From: Pimelobacter simplex
Lineage (GTDB): Bacteria > Actinomycetota > Actinomycetes > Propionibacteriales > Nocardioidaceae
Direction of reading: 5' to 3'
Assembly (NCBI RefSeq): GCF_900114845.1
Contig: NZ_FOUK01000004.1
Coordinates: forward strand, 558,001-622,000
Length of the DNA stretch: 64,000 bases
Part shown: positions 27,221-35,424 of the stretch, in pieces
Numbering within the stretch: the first letter of the stretch is position 1
Layout: the number at the start of each line of letters is the position of its first letter
Notes under the pieces: generated by a model
What the model saw: the letters and a program-made list of their open reading frames with translations, nothing else
Databases searched by the model: none
What the model was told of the DNA's origin: nothing
Translations under genes and position numbers: made by a program

Positions 27221-28576
27221 TCAGATGACCCCGAGCGCCAGCATCGCGTCGGCGACCTGGATGAACCCCGCGATGTTGGCCCCGGCGACGTAGTTGCCGG
27301 GGACGCCGTAGGCGTCGGCCGTCTCGAGGCAGCGGGCGTGGATGCCGACCATGATCTGCTCGAGCCGCTCCTCGGTGTGGGCGAAGCTCCACGAGTCGCG
27401 CGAGGCGTTCTGCTGCATCTCCAGGGCGCTGGTCGCGACGCCGCCGGCGTTCGCGGCCTTGCCGGGGGCGAAGGCGACGCCGGCCTCGGTGAGCACCTTC
27501 ACGGCGTCCGGGGTGCAGGGCATGTTGGCGCCCTCGGCGACGACGGTGCAGCCGTTGCGGACGAGGGCGAGGGCGTGGTCGCCGTCGAGCTCGTTCTGGG
27601 TGGCGCAGGGGAGGGCGATGTCGCAGGGAACGTCCCAGACCGAGGTGGTGGGGCTGCCGGCGACGAAGCGGGCGGACTCGCGCTCGTCGGCGTACGCCGA
27701 GAGGCGCTCGCGGCGGACCTCCTTGACGTCCTTGAGGAGCGCCAGGTCGAGGCCCTTCTCGTCGACGACGTAGCCGCTCGAGTCGGAGCAGGCGACGACG
27801 GTGGCGCCGAGCTCGATCGCCTTCTCGGCGGCGTAGATGGCGACATTGCCGGAGCCCGAGATCACGACCGTCTTGCCCTCGAACGAGCTCTTGCGGGCCT
27901 TGAGGATCTCGTTGGCGAAGTAGACCGTGCCGTAACCGGTCGCCTCGGTGCGGACGAGCGAGCCGCCCCAGCCGATGCCCTTGCCGGTGAGGACGCCGGA
28001 CTCGTAGCGGTTGGTGATCCGCTTGTACTGGCCGAACAGGTAGCCGATCTCGCGGCCGCCGACGCCGATGTCGCCGGCGGGGACGTCGGTGTACTCGCCG
28101 ATGTGGCGGTAGAGCTCGGTCATGAACGACTGGCAGAAGCGCATGACCTCGGCGTCGCTGCGACCCTTGGGGTCGAAGTCCGAGCCGCCCTTGCCGCCGC
28201 CGATGGGCATGCCGGTGAGCGCGTTCTTGAAGATCTGCTCGAAGCCGAGGAACTTCACGATGCCGAGGTAGACCGACGGGTGGAAGCGCAGGCCGCCCTT
28301 GTAGGGGCCGAGCGCCGAGTTGAACTCCACGCGGAAGCCGCGGTTGAGCTGGACCTGGCCGGCGTCGTCGACCCACGGGACCCGGAAGATGATCTGCCGC
28401 TCCGGCTCGCAGATGCGGCGGATGATCGCGGCGTCGGTGTACTCCGGGTGCCGGCGGACGACGGGACCCATGCTGTCGAGCAGCTCCCGGGTGGCCTGGT
28501 GGAACTCGGTCTCGCCGGGGTTGCGGGCCAGGATCTCGTCGAAGATCGGCTGCAGGGTGGGGTTCAGATCGGTCAC
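27221..28576 (-). CDS. gdhA: NADP-specific glutamate dehydrogenase
   Basis: A 451-residue enzyme of the hexameric small GDH class. Motifs: LGPYKGGLRFHPSVYLGIVKFLGFEQ (substrate lysines), GGGKGGSDFDPKGRSD with the catalytic Lys, the NADP fold SGSGNVAIYAAEKA, and the C-terminal NAGGVATSALEMQQN. It aminates 2-oxoglutarate with ammonium to glutamate. The GTG at 28576 is chosen because AAGGAG lies just upstream; the longer frame to 28624 lacks this. It converges on narK with three bases between stops and is divergent from the nitrate reductase gene, so nitrate-derived ammonium and its assimilation share an upstream region. Confidence 0.94.
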   Translation of the reverse strand: MTDLNPTLQPIFDEILARNPGETEFHQATRELLDSMGPVVRRHPEYTDAAIIRRICEPERQIIFRVPWVDDAGQVQLNRGFRVEFNSALGPYKGGLRFHPSVYLGIVKFLGFEQIFKNALTGMPIGGGKGGSDFDPKGRSDAEVMRFCQSFMTELYRHIGEYTDVPAGDIGVGGREIGYLFGQYKRITNRYESGVLTGKGIGWGGSLVRTEATGYGTVYFANEILKARKSSFEGKTVVISGSGNVAIYAAEKAIELGATVVACSDSSGYVVDEKGLDLALLKDVKEVRRERLSAYADERESARFVAGSPTTSVWDVPCDIALPCATQNELDGDHALALVRNGCTVVAEGANMPCTPDAVKVLTEAGVAFAPGKAANAGGVATSALEMQQNASRDSWSFAHTEERLEQIMVGIHARCLETADAYGVPGNYVAGANIAGFIQVADAMLALGVI

Positions 28577-28677
28577 GGGGGGCTCCTTCTTCCTCGGCCC
28601 CACACTGCCGAGGGGTCTCAACAAGAAGGGGACACGGTCTCATCCCGGCGCGAGGCCGCCGGACACGGGGGTCGTCC

Positions 28678-28734
28678 GTGAGACCGTGAGCAGACGTTGA
28701 CCCGGGGGTGTGCCCACGCGCGCCGCAGTGAAAT
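28678..28734 (+). promoter_or_regulatory. Composite nitrogen-cluster motif upstream of nitrate reductase
   Basis: GTGAG (28678) - 3 - GTGAG (28686) - 5 - GTTGACC (28696) - 27 - GAAAT (28730), 22 bp before the ATG at 28757. Overlapping it, TGAGACCGTG at 28679-28688 has an exact inverted copy at 28633-28642, so the gdhA-side strand carries part of the same signal. This is consistent with one regulator acting on both divergent genes. Confidence 0.7.
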
Positions 28735-28756
28735 GGGCGCACCGTGGAATGGCGCC

Positions 28757-30787
28757 ATGAGCGTCACCGAGACCCACTGCCCCTACTGCAGCCTCCAGTG
28801 CGGGATGCGGGTCGCGCGCTCGGGCCGGGTGGGCATCGAGATCCGCCCCTGGGAGGAGTTCCCGGTCAACCAGGGCGCGCTCTGCCGCAAGGGCTGGACG
28901 GCGGGCGAGCTGCGCGGCAGTCGCGAGCGGCTCACCTCACCCCTCGTCCGCGACCGGACGACGGGTGAGCTGCGGCGGGCCGAGTGGGACGAGGCACTCG
29001 ACCTGGTCGCCACGCGGCTGCGCGCCGTCCAGGACGCGCACGGCGCCGACGCGGTCGCCGTCTTCGGCGGGGGCGGGCTGACCAACGAGAAGGCCTACCA
29101 GCTCGGCAAGCTCGCCCGGGTCGCGCTCGGCACCAGCCAGATCGACTACAACGGCCGCTGGTGCATGAGCTCGGCAGCCAGCGCCGCCAACCAGGCGTTC
29201 GGGATCGACCGCGGGCTGCCGTTCCCCCTCGCCGACGTCGAGCAGGCGGACGTCGTCGTGCTCGTCGGCTCCAACCTCGCCGAGACCATGCCGCCGGCCG
29301 CGCGCCACCTCGACCGGCTCCGCGAGCGCGGCGGCCGGGTGGTCGTCGTCGACCCCCGGCTCACGCCGACAGCCGAGCGGGCCGACCTCTTCGTGCAGCC
29401 GGTCCCCGGGACCGACCTGGCGCTGGCGCTCGGGCTGCTCCACCTGCTCGACGCGGCGGGCGCGGTCGACGAGGAGTACGTCGCGACGCGCACCACCGGC
29501 TTCGACGCCGTACGGCGTGCGGTGGCGGCGTGGTGGCCCGAGCGGGTCGAGCGGGTCACCGGCGTCGCGAGCGACGAGCTGCGCGCCCTGGCCGACCTGC
29601 TCGCGGGTGCGGAGAGGGTGGTGGTGCTGACCGCGCGTGGCGCCGAGCAGCACGCCCAGGGGACCGCGACGGTGCTGGCCTGGATCAACGTGGCGCTCGC
29701 ACTCGGGATGCCCGGCCGCCCCTCCGCCGGCTACGGCTGCCTCACCGGCCAGGGCAACGGCCAGGGTGGGCGCGAGCACGGCCAGAAGGCCGACCAGCTG
29801 CCGGGCTACCGGATGATCGACGACCCGGCCGCCCGCGAGCACGTGGCGCGGGTGTGGGGGGTCGACCCGGCGTCGCTGCCGGGCAAGGGACGCTCGGCGT
29901 ACGAGCTGCTCGATGCCCTCGGCACGCCCGGCGGTCCGCGCGCCCTGCTCGTGCACGGCTCCAACATCGTGGTGTCCGCGCCCAACGCCACCCACGTCAC
30001 CCGGCGGCTGGAGGCGCTCGACCTGCTCGTCGTCTGCGACCTCGTGATGTCGGAGACGGCCGCGCTCGCTGACGTCGTCCTGCCGGTGACCCAGTGGGCG
30101 GAGGAGACCGGCACGATGACCAACCTGGAGGGCCGTGTGGTCCTGCGGCAGCGGGCGGTCACCCCGCCCGAGGGGGTGCGCAGCGACCTCGACGTGATCG
30201 CCGGGCTCGCCGAGCGGCTCGGTGCCCCGGTGCCGTTCGCGACCGATCCGGAGGAGGTCTTCGCCGAGCTCGGCCGCGCGTCGGCGGGTGGGCGCGCCGA
30301 CTACTCGGGCATCACCTACGACCGGATCCGCGCCGAGGGCGGCGTCTTCTGGGGCACGCCGCGGATGTTCGCCGACGGCTTCGCGACGCCCGACGGCCGC
30401 GCCCGGTTCGTCGTGACGGAGCTCGTGGGCGCCGCGGAGCAGCCCGACGCGGCCTACCCGGTGCACCTGACGACGGGCCGGGTGCTCGCGCAGTACCAGT
30501 CCGGCGCGCAGACCCGGCGCATCCGCTCGCTCCCCGACGACGGCCCCTACGTCGAGATGCACCCGCTCCTCGCCGAGCGCGTGGGCGCCCACGACGGCCA
30601 GCCGGTGGTGGTCCGCACCCGGCGGGGCGAGCTCAGCGCGCCGGCACGCGTGGTCTCCACGATCCGCCCGGACACCGTGTTCGTGCCCTTCCACTGGGTC
30701 GGCGCCAACCGGCTCACCAACGACGCGCTCGACCCGTCGAGCCGGATGCCGGAGTTCAAGGTGTGCGCGGCGGAGGTGTGCGGCTGA
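28757..30787 (+). CDS. nasA: Assimilatory nitrate reductase, molybdopterin catalytic subunit
   Basis: A 676-residue Mo-bisMGD oxidoreductase. The N-terminal [4Fe-4S] ligands are Cys8, Cys11, Cys15 and Cys43 (THCPYCSLQCGM and GALCRKGW). Cys136 in NGRWCMSSAASAANQAFG is the likely molybdenum ligand. The central GQGNGQGGREHGQKADQLPGYR region and the C-terminal HLTTGRVLAQYQSGAQTRR and VFVPFHWVGANRLTNDALDP segments match NarB/NasA nitrate reductases. It reduces nitrate to nitrite in the cytoplasm; no Tat signal is present, as expected. It lacks a fused C-terminal BFD domain; the separate flavoprotein at 35425 with such a domain is the likely electron donor. ATG 28757 is preferred over 28697. Confidence 0.92.
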   Translation: MSVTETHCPYCSLQCGMRVARSGRVGIEIRPWEEFPVNQGALCRKGWTAGELRGSRERLTSPLVRDRTTGELRRAEWDEALDLVATRLRAVQDAHGADAVAVFGGGGLTNEKAYQLGKLARVALGTSQIDYNGRWCMSSAASAANQAFGIDRGLPFPLADVEQADVVVLVGSNLAETMPPAARHLDRLRERGGRVVVVDPRLTPTAERADLFVQPVPGTDLALALGLLHLLDAAGAVDEEYVATRTTGFDAVRRAVAAWWPERVERVTGVASDELRALADLLAGAERVVVLTARGAEQHAQGTATVLAWINVALALGMPGRPSAGYGCLTGQGNGQGGREHGQKADQLPGYRMIDDPAAREHVARVWGVDPASLPGKGRSAYELLDALGTPGGPRALLVHGSNIVVSAPNATHVTRRLEALDLLVVCDLVMSETAALADVVLPVTQWAEETGTMTNLEGRVVLRQRAVTPPEGVRSDLDVIAGLAERLGAPVPFATDPEEVFAELGRASAGGRADYSGITYDRIRAEGGVFWGTPRMFADGFATPDGRARFVVTELVGAAEQPDAAYPVHLTTGRVLAQYQSGAQTRRIRSLPDDGPYVEMHPLLAERVGAHDGQPVVVRTRRGELSAPARVVSTIRPDTVFVPFHWVGANRLTNDALDPSSRMPEFKVCAAEVCG

Positions 30788-30790
30788 GGC

Positions 30791-31537
30791 TCAGGGGACG
30801 CGCAGGAACCACTCGACCCCGAGCAGCCGCCGGGCGAGCGGCCGCGGCAGCGCGAGCAGGAGCCGCAACGTCCGGACGCCGCCCCCGGCCTGGGTGGCGT
30901 GCGCGGCGAGCGCGGCACGCTTGGCGGCGAGCCGGTCGCGGACGTCGACGCGCAGCAGCGCCGGTCCCCGTGGGGAGTAGATGTCGTCGCCGGGCAGCGT
31001 GAGCCCGGGCAGCCGCCGGGCGAGCGGCCGGACGACGCGCAGCAGCCGGACCAGCCAGGTCCGGTCGAGCGTCGCCTCCAGCAGCAGCGGGCGCCGGGTG
31101 GCGAGCTCCTGCGCCCGGCGGGCGATCCGGTGCACCTGGAGGTGGTCGGGGTGCCCGTAGCCGCCGCGGTCGTCGTACCCGGTGAGCAGGTCGGCGTCCT
31201 CGTCGTCGAGCACGTCGGCGACGACCCGGGCTGCCGTCTCGACATCGGCGTCGGCGAGCCGGCCGGGTCCGGTGCTCGGTGCGCCGGCCATCCCGGAGTC
31301 GGCGTACCCGAGCCACACCACGCGCGCCACGCCCAGCGCGGCGGCGGAGACGTCCGCCTCGGCACGGCGGGTCCGTCCGAGGTCCCGGAGGTCACCGGCG
31401 CCGACGAGCCCGGCGGCGCCGTCGGTCGCGAACGCGAGGACGACGCGGTCGCCTGCCGCGGCGCGCTGGGCGAGCCAGCCGGCGGTGAGCAGCGCCTCGT
31501 CGTCCGGGTGCGCGTGGAGGGAGACGATGGTGGCCAT
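30791..31537 (-). CDS. PIG-L/LmbE-family deacetylase
   Basis: A 248-residue protein with the PIG-L zinc site: HAHPDDE at residues 8-14 (His10, Asp12, Asp13) and GGYGHPDHLQVHR as the third-ligand loop. Relatives remove N-acetyl groups from GlcNAc-containing glycolipids or from mycothiol intermediates (MshB, Mca). It starts 5 bp after a gene for a flippase-glycosyltransferase fusion, and the pairing of a GT4 enzyme with a PIG-L deacetylase recalls MshA-MshB. The fused membrane domain points instead to a lipid-linked or polymer substrate. The 3' end meets the convergent nitrate reductase gene after 3 bases. Confidence 0.85.
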   Translation of the reverse strand: MATIVSLHAHPDDEALLTAGWLAQRAAAGDRVVLAFATDGAAGLVGAGDLRDLGRTRRAEADVSAAALGVARVVWLGYADSGMAGAPSTGPGRLADADVETAARVVADVLDDEDADLLTGYDDRGGYGHPDHLQVHRIARRAQELATRRPLLLEATLDRTWLVRLLRVVRPLARRLPGLTLPGDDIYSPRGPALLRVDVRDRLAAKRAALAAHATQAGGGVRTLRLLLALPRPLARRLLGVEWFLRVP

Positions 31538-31542
31538 CGCGC

Positions 31543-33729
31543 TCAGACCCCCAGCACCACGGGGGTCCGGGCGGCCGGCGCCGCGGCAGGTGCGGCGCCG
31601 GCCTGGTCGGCCGCGGCGCGGTAGAGCGCCGAGGTGCGCTCGAGCACGTCGGACCAGTCCAGCCGCGGGGCGACCCGGCGGTTGTGCGCCGCGATCCGCG
31701 CCCGCAGCGCGTCGTCCTGGACCAGGTCGGCGAGCGCGACGGCCATCTCGGTGTCGTCGCGCACCAGCAGCCCGTCGATCCGGTCCCGGACGAACTCGGT
31801 GACCCCGCTGCTGCGGCGGGCCACCACCGGCAGGCCCGCGCACCGGGCCTCCAGCGCGGCGATCCCGAACGACTCCTTGGGCGCCGGCGCGACGTACAGC
31901 GACGCGGCCCCCAGGACGTCGCGCACCTCGCGCCGGCTGACCCGGCCGGTGATCGTCACGCACTCGCTCAGCCCGTGCCGGCGCACGTAGCGATCGGTCC
32001 GCCCCCAGAGCGGCCCGTCCCCCACGAGCACCAGCCGGACGTCGCGTCCCGGGGTCAGCCGGCGGACCTCCCGGAACATCTTCAGCAGCGCCACCGGGCG
32101 CTTGCGCGGCATCAGCCGCATCACGCTCACGATCACGACCGAGCGGTCGTCGTCGCCGGGGGCGGCCGAGGGGCGCCACTGGTCGACGTCGATCGCGTCC
32201 GGCAGGACGGCGACGTCGGTGCCCCGCAGCGCGCGGCGGCAGACCTGTGCGGCCGCCTCGCTCACCGCCGACCAGGCCACGGGCCAGCGGCGCAGCCAGG
32301 CGGCCGCGGCCAGCCGGACGATCCCCCCGGCGCCGGTCCACAGGGAGTGCACCGTGATCAGTGTCGGCACGCCGGCCGCGCCGGCCGCCCGCGCGACCCC
32401 GAGTCCGTAGGGGGAGAACAGGGAGACGTGCACGTGCACCGCGTCGTACTCGCCGAGCCGGACGGCTCGCCGGGCCGCGCGGAGGGGGACTCGGCGAACC
32501 CAGGCGGGGTCGTCGGCGGCGCCCGCGGACGGTGGCGTCAGCACCACCGCGTCGATGCCGGCGGCGCGCTGGTGGCGGACCAGGTCGTCGACGTGGGTCT
32601 CGATCCCGCCCAGCCGGGGCAGGAAGACGTCCGTCACGTGGGCCACGCGGCGCACGGCTCCCCGCGGCACGGCCAGCGCGGGCGCCCGCCGCGCGGTGCG
32701 CCGCTGGCCGAGCAGCCAGAGGCCGAGGGTCCCGCCGCCCACCGGGATCTCGACGGCGAACACGAACAGCCGGTAGAGCACCACCGCCGCGGCCACGCCG
32801 GCCGGGTCGCCGCCCAGGGCGAGCAGGACCCCCGCCAGGCCGACGTCGGCGAGGCCGACACCGCCGGGCGTCACCGGGACGATCGTGACCAGCCGCTCGA
32901 CCGCGAAGCCGGCGACCACCTCGGCGGCCGTCGTCCCGGCGCCGGTGAGGTGGAGGCAGAGGCCGAGGAGGACGCACTGCAGGGTGAGGTAGCCGGCGAT
33001 CCCCAGGGACATCCGGACCCAGCCGCGGGCGACGAGGTCCGCGCACTCACGGCGGACGTCGTGCAGGGCCGCGGTGATCCGCACCGGACGATCGCGCCGG
33101 ACGAGCCGGAGCACCGCGTGGGCGGACCCTTCGAGCACGCGCCCGACCAGGCCGGGTCCGCGCGGGGTGGCGAGCAGGGCACCGGCGCCGCCCACCAGCA
33201 CCACGAAGCCGGCCGAGGCCAGCAGCGCCGCGTCGCGCAGCGGGGGGAGGACCGTCTCGCCGGCCCGGGTCAGGGCGAGCACGCCGACGAGGGGGAGGAG
33301 CAGCTTGGCGCCGACGTCCCAGAGGTTGGTGAGCACCGTGTAGCCGGTGAAGGAGCGGGTGCCGATGCCCCACGACCGCATCATCCGCCGGTTGAGCTCG
33401 ACGCCTGCGGCGCCGCCGAGCGGGACCACGTTGGCGACCGCGCTGCCGGTCACGTTCAAGGTGAGCGCGCGGCGGTGGGTCAGGCTGGGCGCGGCCGCGG
33501 TGAGCACGAACGAGTGGACGTAGAGCCCGAGCAGCCACACGCCGGCCAGGGCCAGCGCCGCGGTCCAGGGGACGGCCAGCACGACCGGCAGCACGCCCGT
33601 CCACGACACGTCCACGACGCGCGGGACGACGACCGCGACGAGGCCCAGTGCCACGAGCCACGACACGGCGAACCGCAACCAGGCCCGGCGGCTCGCACCG
33701 GGCCGCCCGTCCGGGTTCACGCTGCGCAT
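31543..33729 (-). CDS. Fusion of UPF0104/LPG-synthase-like membrane domain with GT4 glycosyltransferase
   Basis: A 728-residue protein. Residues about 15-340 form a multi-helix membrane domain of the AglD/LPG-synthase TM family (LTLNVTGSAVANVVPLGGAAGVELNRRMMRSWG; VTPGGVGLADVGLAGVLLALGG). From about residue 360 a GT-B glycosyltransferase of family 4 begins (VAHVTDVFLPRLGGIETHV), with VSVMRLMPRKRP and the nucleotide-sugar EX7E motif in KESFGIAALEARCAGLPVV. Such membrane domains are usually separate genes, so this is an unusual covalent pairing of a putative lipid flippase or lysyl-transferase-type scaffold with a glycosyltransferase. ATG 33729 is preferred over the longer frame. It is second in a three-gene minus-strand operon. 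Confidence 0.85.
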   Translation of the reverse strand: MRSVNPDGRPGASRRAWLRFAVSWLVALGLVAVVVPRVVDVSWTGVLPVVLAVPWTAALALAGVWLLGLYVHSFVLTAAAPSLTHRRALTLNVTGSAVANVVPLGGAAGVELNRRMMRSWGIGTRSFTGYTVLTNLWDVGAKLLLPLVGVLALTRAGETVLPPLRDAALLASAGFVVLVGGAGALLATPRGPGLVGRVLEGSAHAVLRLVRRDRPVRITAALHDVRRECADLVARGWVRMSLGIAGYLTLQCVLLGLCLHLTGAGTTAAEVVAGFAVERLVTIVPVTPGGVGLADVGLAGVLLALGGDPAGVAAAVVLYRLFVFAVEIPVGGGTLGLWLLGQRRTARRAPALAVPRGAVRRVAHVTDVFLPRLGGIETHVDDLVRHQRAAGIDAVVLTPPSAGAADDPAWVRRVPLRAARRAVRLGEYDAVHVHVSLFSPYGLGVARAAGAAGVPTLITVHSLWTGAGGIVRLAAAAWLRRWPVAWSAVSEAAAQVCRRALRGTDVAVLPDAIDVDQWRPSAAPGDDDRSVVIVSVMRLMPRKRPVALLKMFREVRRLTPGRDVRLVLVGDGPLWGRTDRYVRRHGLSECVTITGRVSRREVRDVLGAASLYVAPAPKESFGIAALEARCAGLPVVARRSSGVTEFVRDRIDGLLVRDDTEMAVALADLVQDDALRARIAAHNRRVAPRLDWSDVLERTSALYRAAADQAGAAPAAAPAARTPVVLGV

Positions 33730-33779
33730 GCCCGGAACGTAGGAGGACCTCGATGAAGGGACGATGAAGCCGCCGGCCG

Positions 33780-35318
33780 TCAGGGGGTACGCCGCTCCCA
33801 CACGTGCAGGACGCCGTAGCTGACGCGCGCGGTGTAGGTCCGGGCGAGCTGCGCCTGGACCCGCCGGGCCGCGACCGGGTCGAGGCCCCAGGTCGCCACG
33901 CCGTCACCCGAGACGACGACCCAGCGCGGCGCATCGGGACCGTCGAGGACGTGGCGCAGCGTGGTCAGCTCGGGGTCGCGGACCCGGACCGGCAGGCTCC
34001 ACAGGTGGAGGTAGGGGCTGTGCAGGCCGCTGCCCGCGACGACCTGCGGGTGACCGAAGGTGACGACGACGCCGTCCGTGGGCTCCGCATGGGCGCGCAG
34101 CCAGGTCTCGACGCGGGCATCCGAGTCGATGCGGTGCGGGGTGCGGACCTGGTGGCCCCAGCCGATGCCGGCCGAGACGACGCACAGCGCGACGCAGGCA
34201 CCCAGCAGCGCCCGGTGGGCCGGTCGGGGCGCGGTGCCGGGCGTGCCGGGCGTGCTGGGCGTGCCGGTGCGGGCGACGCTGACGAGCAGGACCAGCCCCG
34301 GCACGAGCCCGGTGAGGTAGTGCAGCCAGTAGCTCCCGCCGCCCACCACGCCGACCACCTCCCAGGCGACCAGGACGAGGGCGGCGACCGCGAGCGCCCG
34401 CGGGCCGGGGCGGAGCGCCCGGCGGACCACCAGCACGGCCGCCGCCACGAGCACCACGGCCGCGCCGCTGACGACGAACGCCACGACGACCTCGCCCAGG
34501 CGCGCCGGGGTCGCCGCCGAGGCCGAGGACCCGATCACGGCGGACGCCTCGACCCGGAAGGTGACGACGGCGTCCGCCAGCTCGGCCGGGGAGGTGCCGC
34601 GGGCGGCGGCGCCCGCGAGCGCGGCACCGAGGACGGCGAGCGCGCCCGCGGCCAGCGCGGCGAGGCGCCGGCCGACCCGGTCGAGGTGCCGGTGCGACAG
34701 CACGAGCACGACGACGCCGAAGACCAGCACGTCGACGAGGTTCTGCTTGACGAGCGCGGCGGCCGTGCCCGCGCCGCCCGCGGCCGCCGTCAGCGCGAGG
34801 GTACGACGACCGGCGGGCGCGTCGAGCGCCCCGACGAGGAGCGCCAGCCCGAGCACCACGAACGGCACCCCCAGCACCTCGCCGTTGGCCTCGGGCAGGC
34901 CGAGCAGGGGGGAGCAGAGGAGCGCCGCGGCCAGCAGGGGCGCGAGCAGCGACGGCCGCCGTCCCTCGACCCGCGCCGCGAGGAGCCCGGTCAGCAGCAC
35001 CGTCAGCCCGGCCGCGACGAGCCCGACCCAGCGCACGCCCGGCACGCTCAGGCCGTCGGCCGGCAGGCGCGGCCCGCCGAGGGCGTCGCCGAGGCGGAAC
35101 AGCCACAGCAGCAGGGGCGGGCGGTCGACCCAGTAGTCGCCGTACAGCGACGAGCCGGGAGACCAGTCGCGGGCGAGCAGCCAGTAGCCCGCCTCGTCGG
35201 AGCTGAGCGGCCGGCCCAGGAAGGGCAGCCGGGCCAGCACGGTGACGCCGGCGGCGATCAGCACGCCGACGACGTAGGGGCTCCGGGGCGCGGGGACGCG
35301 CCGGTCCGGTGCGGGCAT
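33780..35318 (-). CDS. Polytopic membrane glycosyltransferase (ArnT/GT39-83-like)
   Basis: A 512-residue integral membrane protein with about 10-12 helices. After the first helix the loop LSSDEAGYWLLARDWSPG contains the Asp-Glu pair typical of GT-C enzymes (PMT/ArnT class), followed by GDYWVDRPPLLLWLFRLGDALGG, another GT39-like landmark. A soluble C-terminal domain (about residues 420-512) ends the protein. It would transfer a sugar from a polyprenyl-phosphate carrier on the outer face of the membrane; acceptor unknown. It is first in the operon with the GT4 fusion and the PIG-L deacetylase, together suggesting a surface glycan or glycolipid pathway. Confidence 0.8.
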   Translation of the reverse strand: MPAPDRRVPAPRSPYVVGVLIAAGVTVLARLPFLGRPLSSDEAGYWLLARDWSPGSSLYGDYWVDRPPLLLWLFRLGDALGGPRLPADGLSVPGVRWVGLVAAGLTVLLTGLLAARVEGRRPSLLAPLLAAALLCSPLLGLPEANGEVLGVPFVVLGLALLVGALDAPAGRRTLALTAAAGGAGTAAALVKQNLVDVLVFGVVVLVLSHRHLDRVGRRLAALAAGALAVLGAALAGAAARGTSPAELADAVVTFRVEASAVIGSSASAATPARLGEVVVAFVVSGAAVVLVAAAVLVVRRALRPGPRALAVAALVLVAWEVVGVVGGGSYWLHYLTGLVPGLVLLVSVARTGTPSTPGTPGTAPRPAHRALLGACVALCVVSAGIGWGHQVRTPHRIDSDARVETWLRAHAEPTDGVVVTFGHPQVVAGSGLHSPYLHLWSLPVRVRDPELTTLRHVLDGPDAPRWVVVSGDGVATWGLDPVAARRVQAQLARTYTARVSYGVLHVWERRTP

Positions 35319-35352
35319 GAGCCCATCGTGCCCCGGACCCGGCTGCCCTCCG

Positions 35353-35410
35353 GTGAGGCCGTGAGGACTAGTTGACCTAGGGGTGCAGCGCGACGATCCC
35401 GGTGCGAAAC
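35353..35410 (+). promoter_or_regulatory. Composite nitrogen-cluster motif upstream of the nir operon
   Basis: GTGAG (35353) - 3 - GTGAG (35361) - 5 - GTTGACC (35371) - 28 - GAAAC (35406), 14 bp before the ATG at 35425. This is the third instance of the motif seen at 25610 and 28678. The spacing differs by only one base in the last interval. The divergent glycosyltransferase gene starts at 35318, so the motif lies in a 106-bp intergenic region. Confidence 0.7.
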
Positions 35411-35424
35411 CTCGACCCCGTTGC

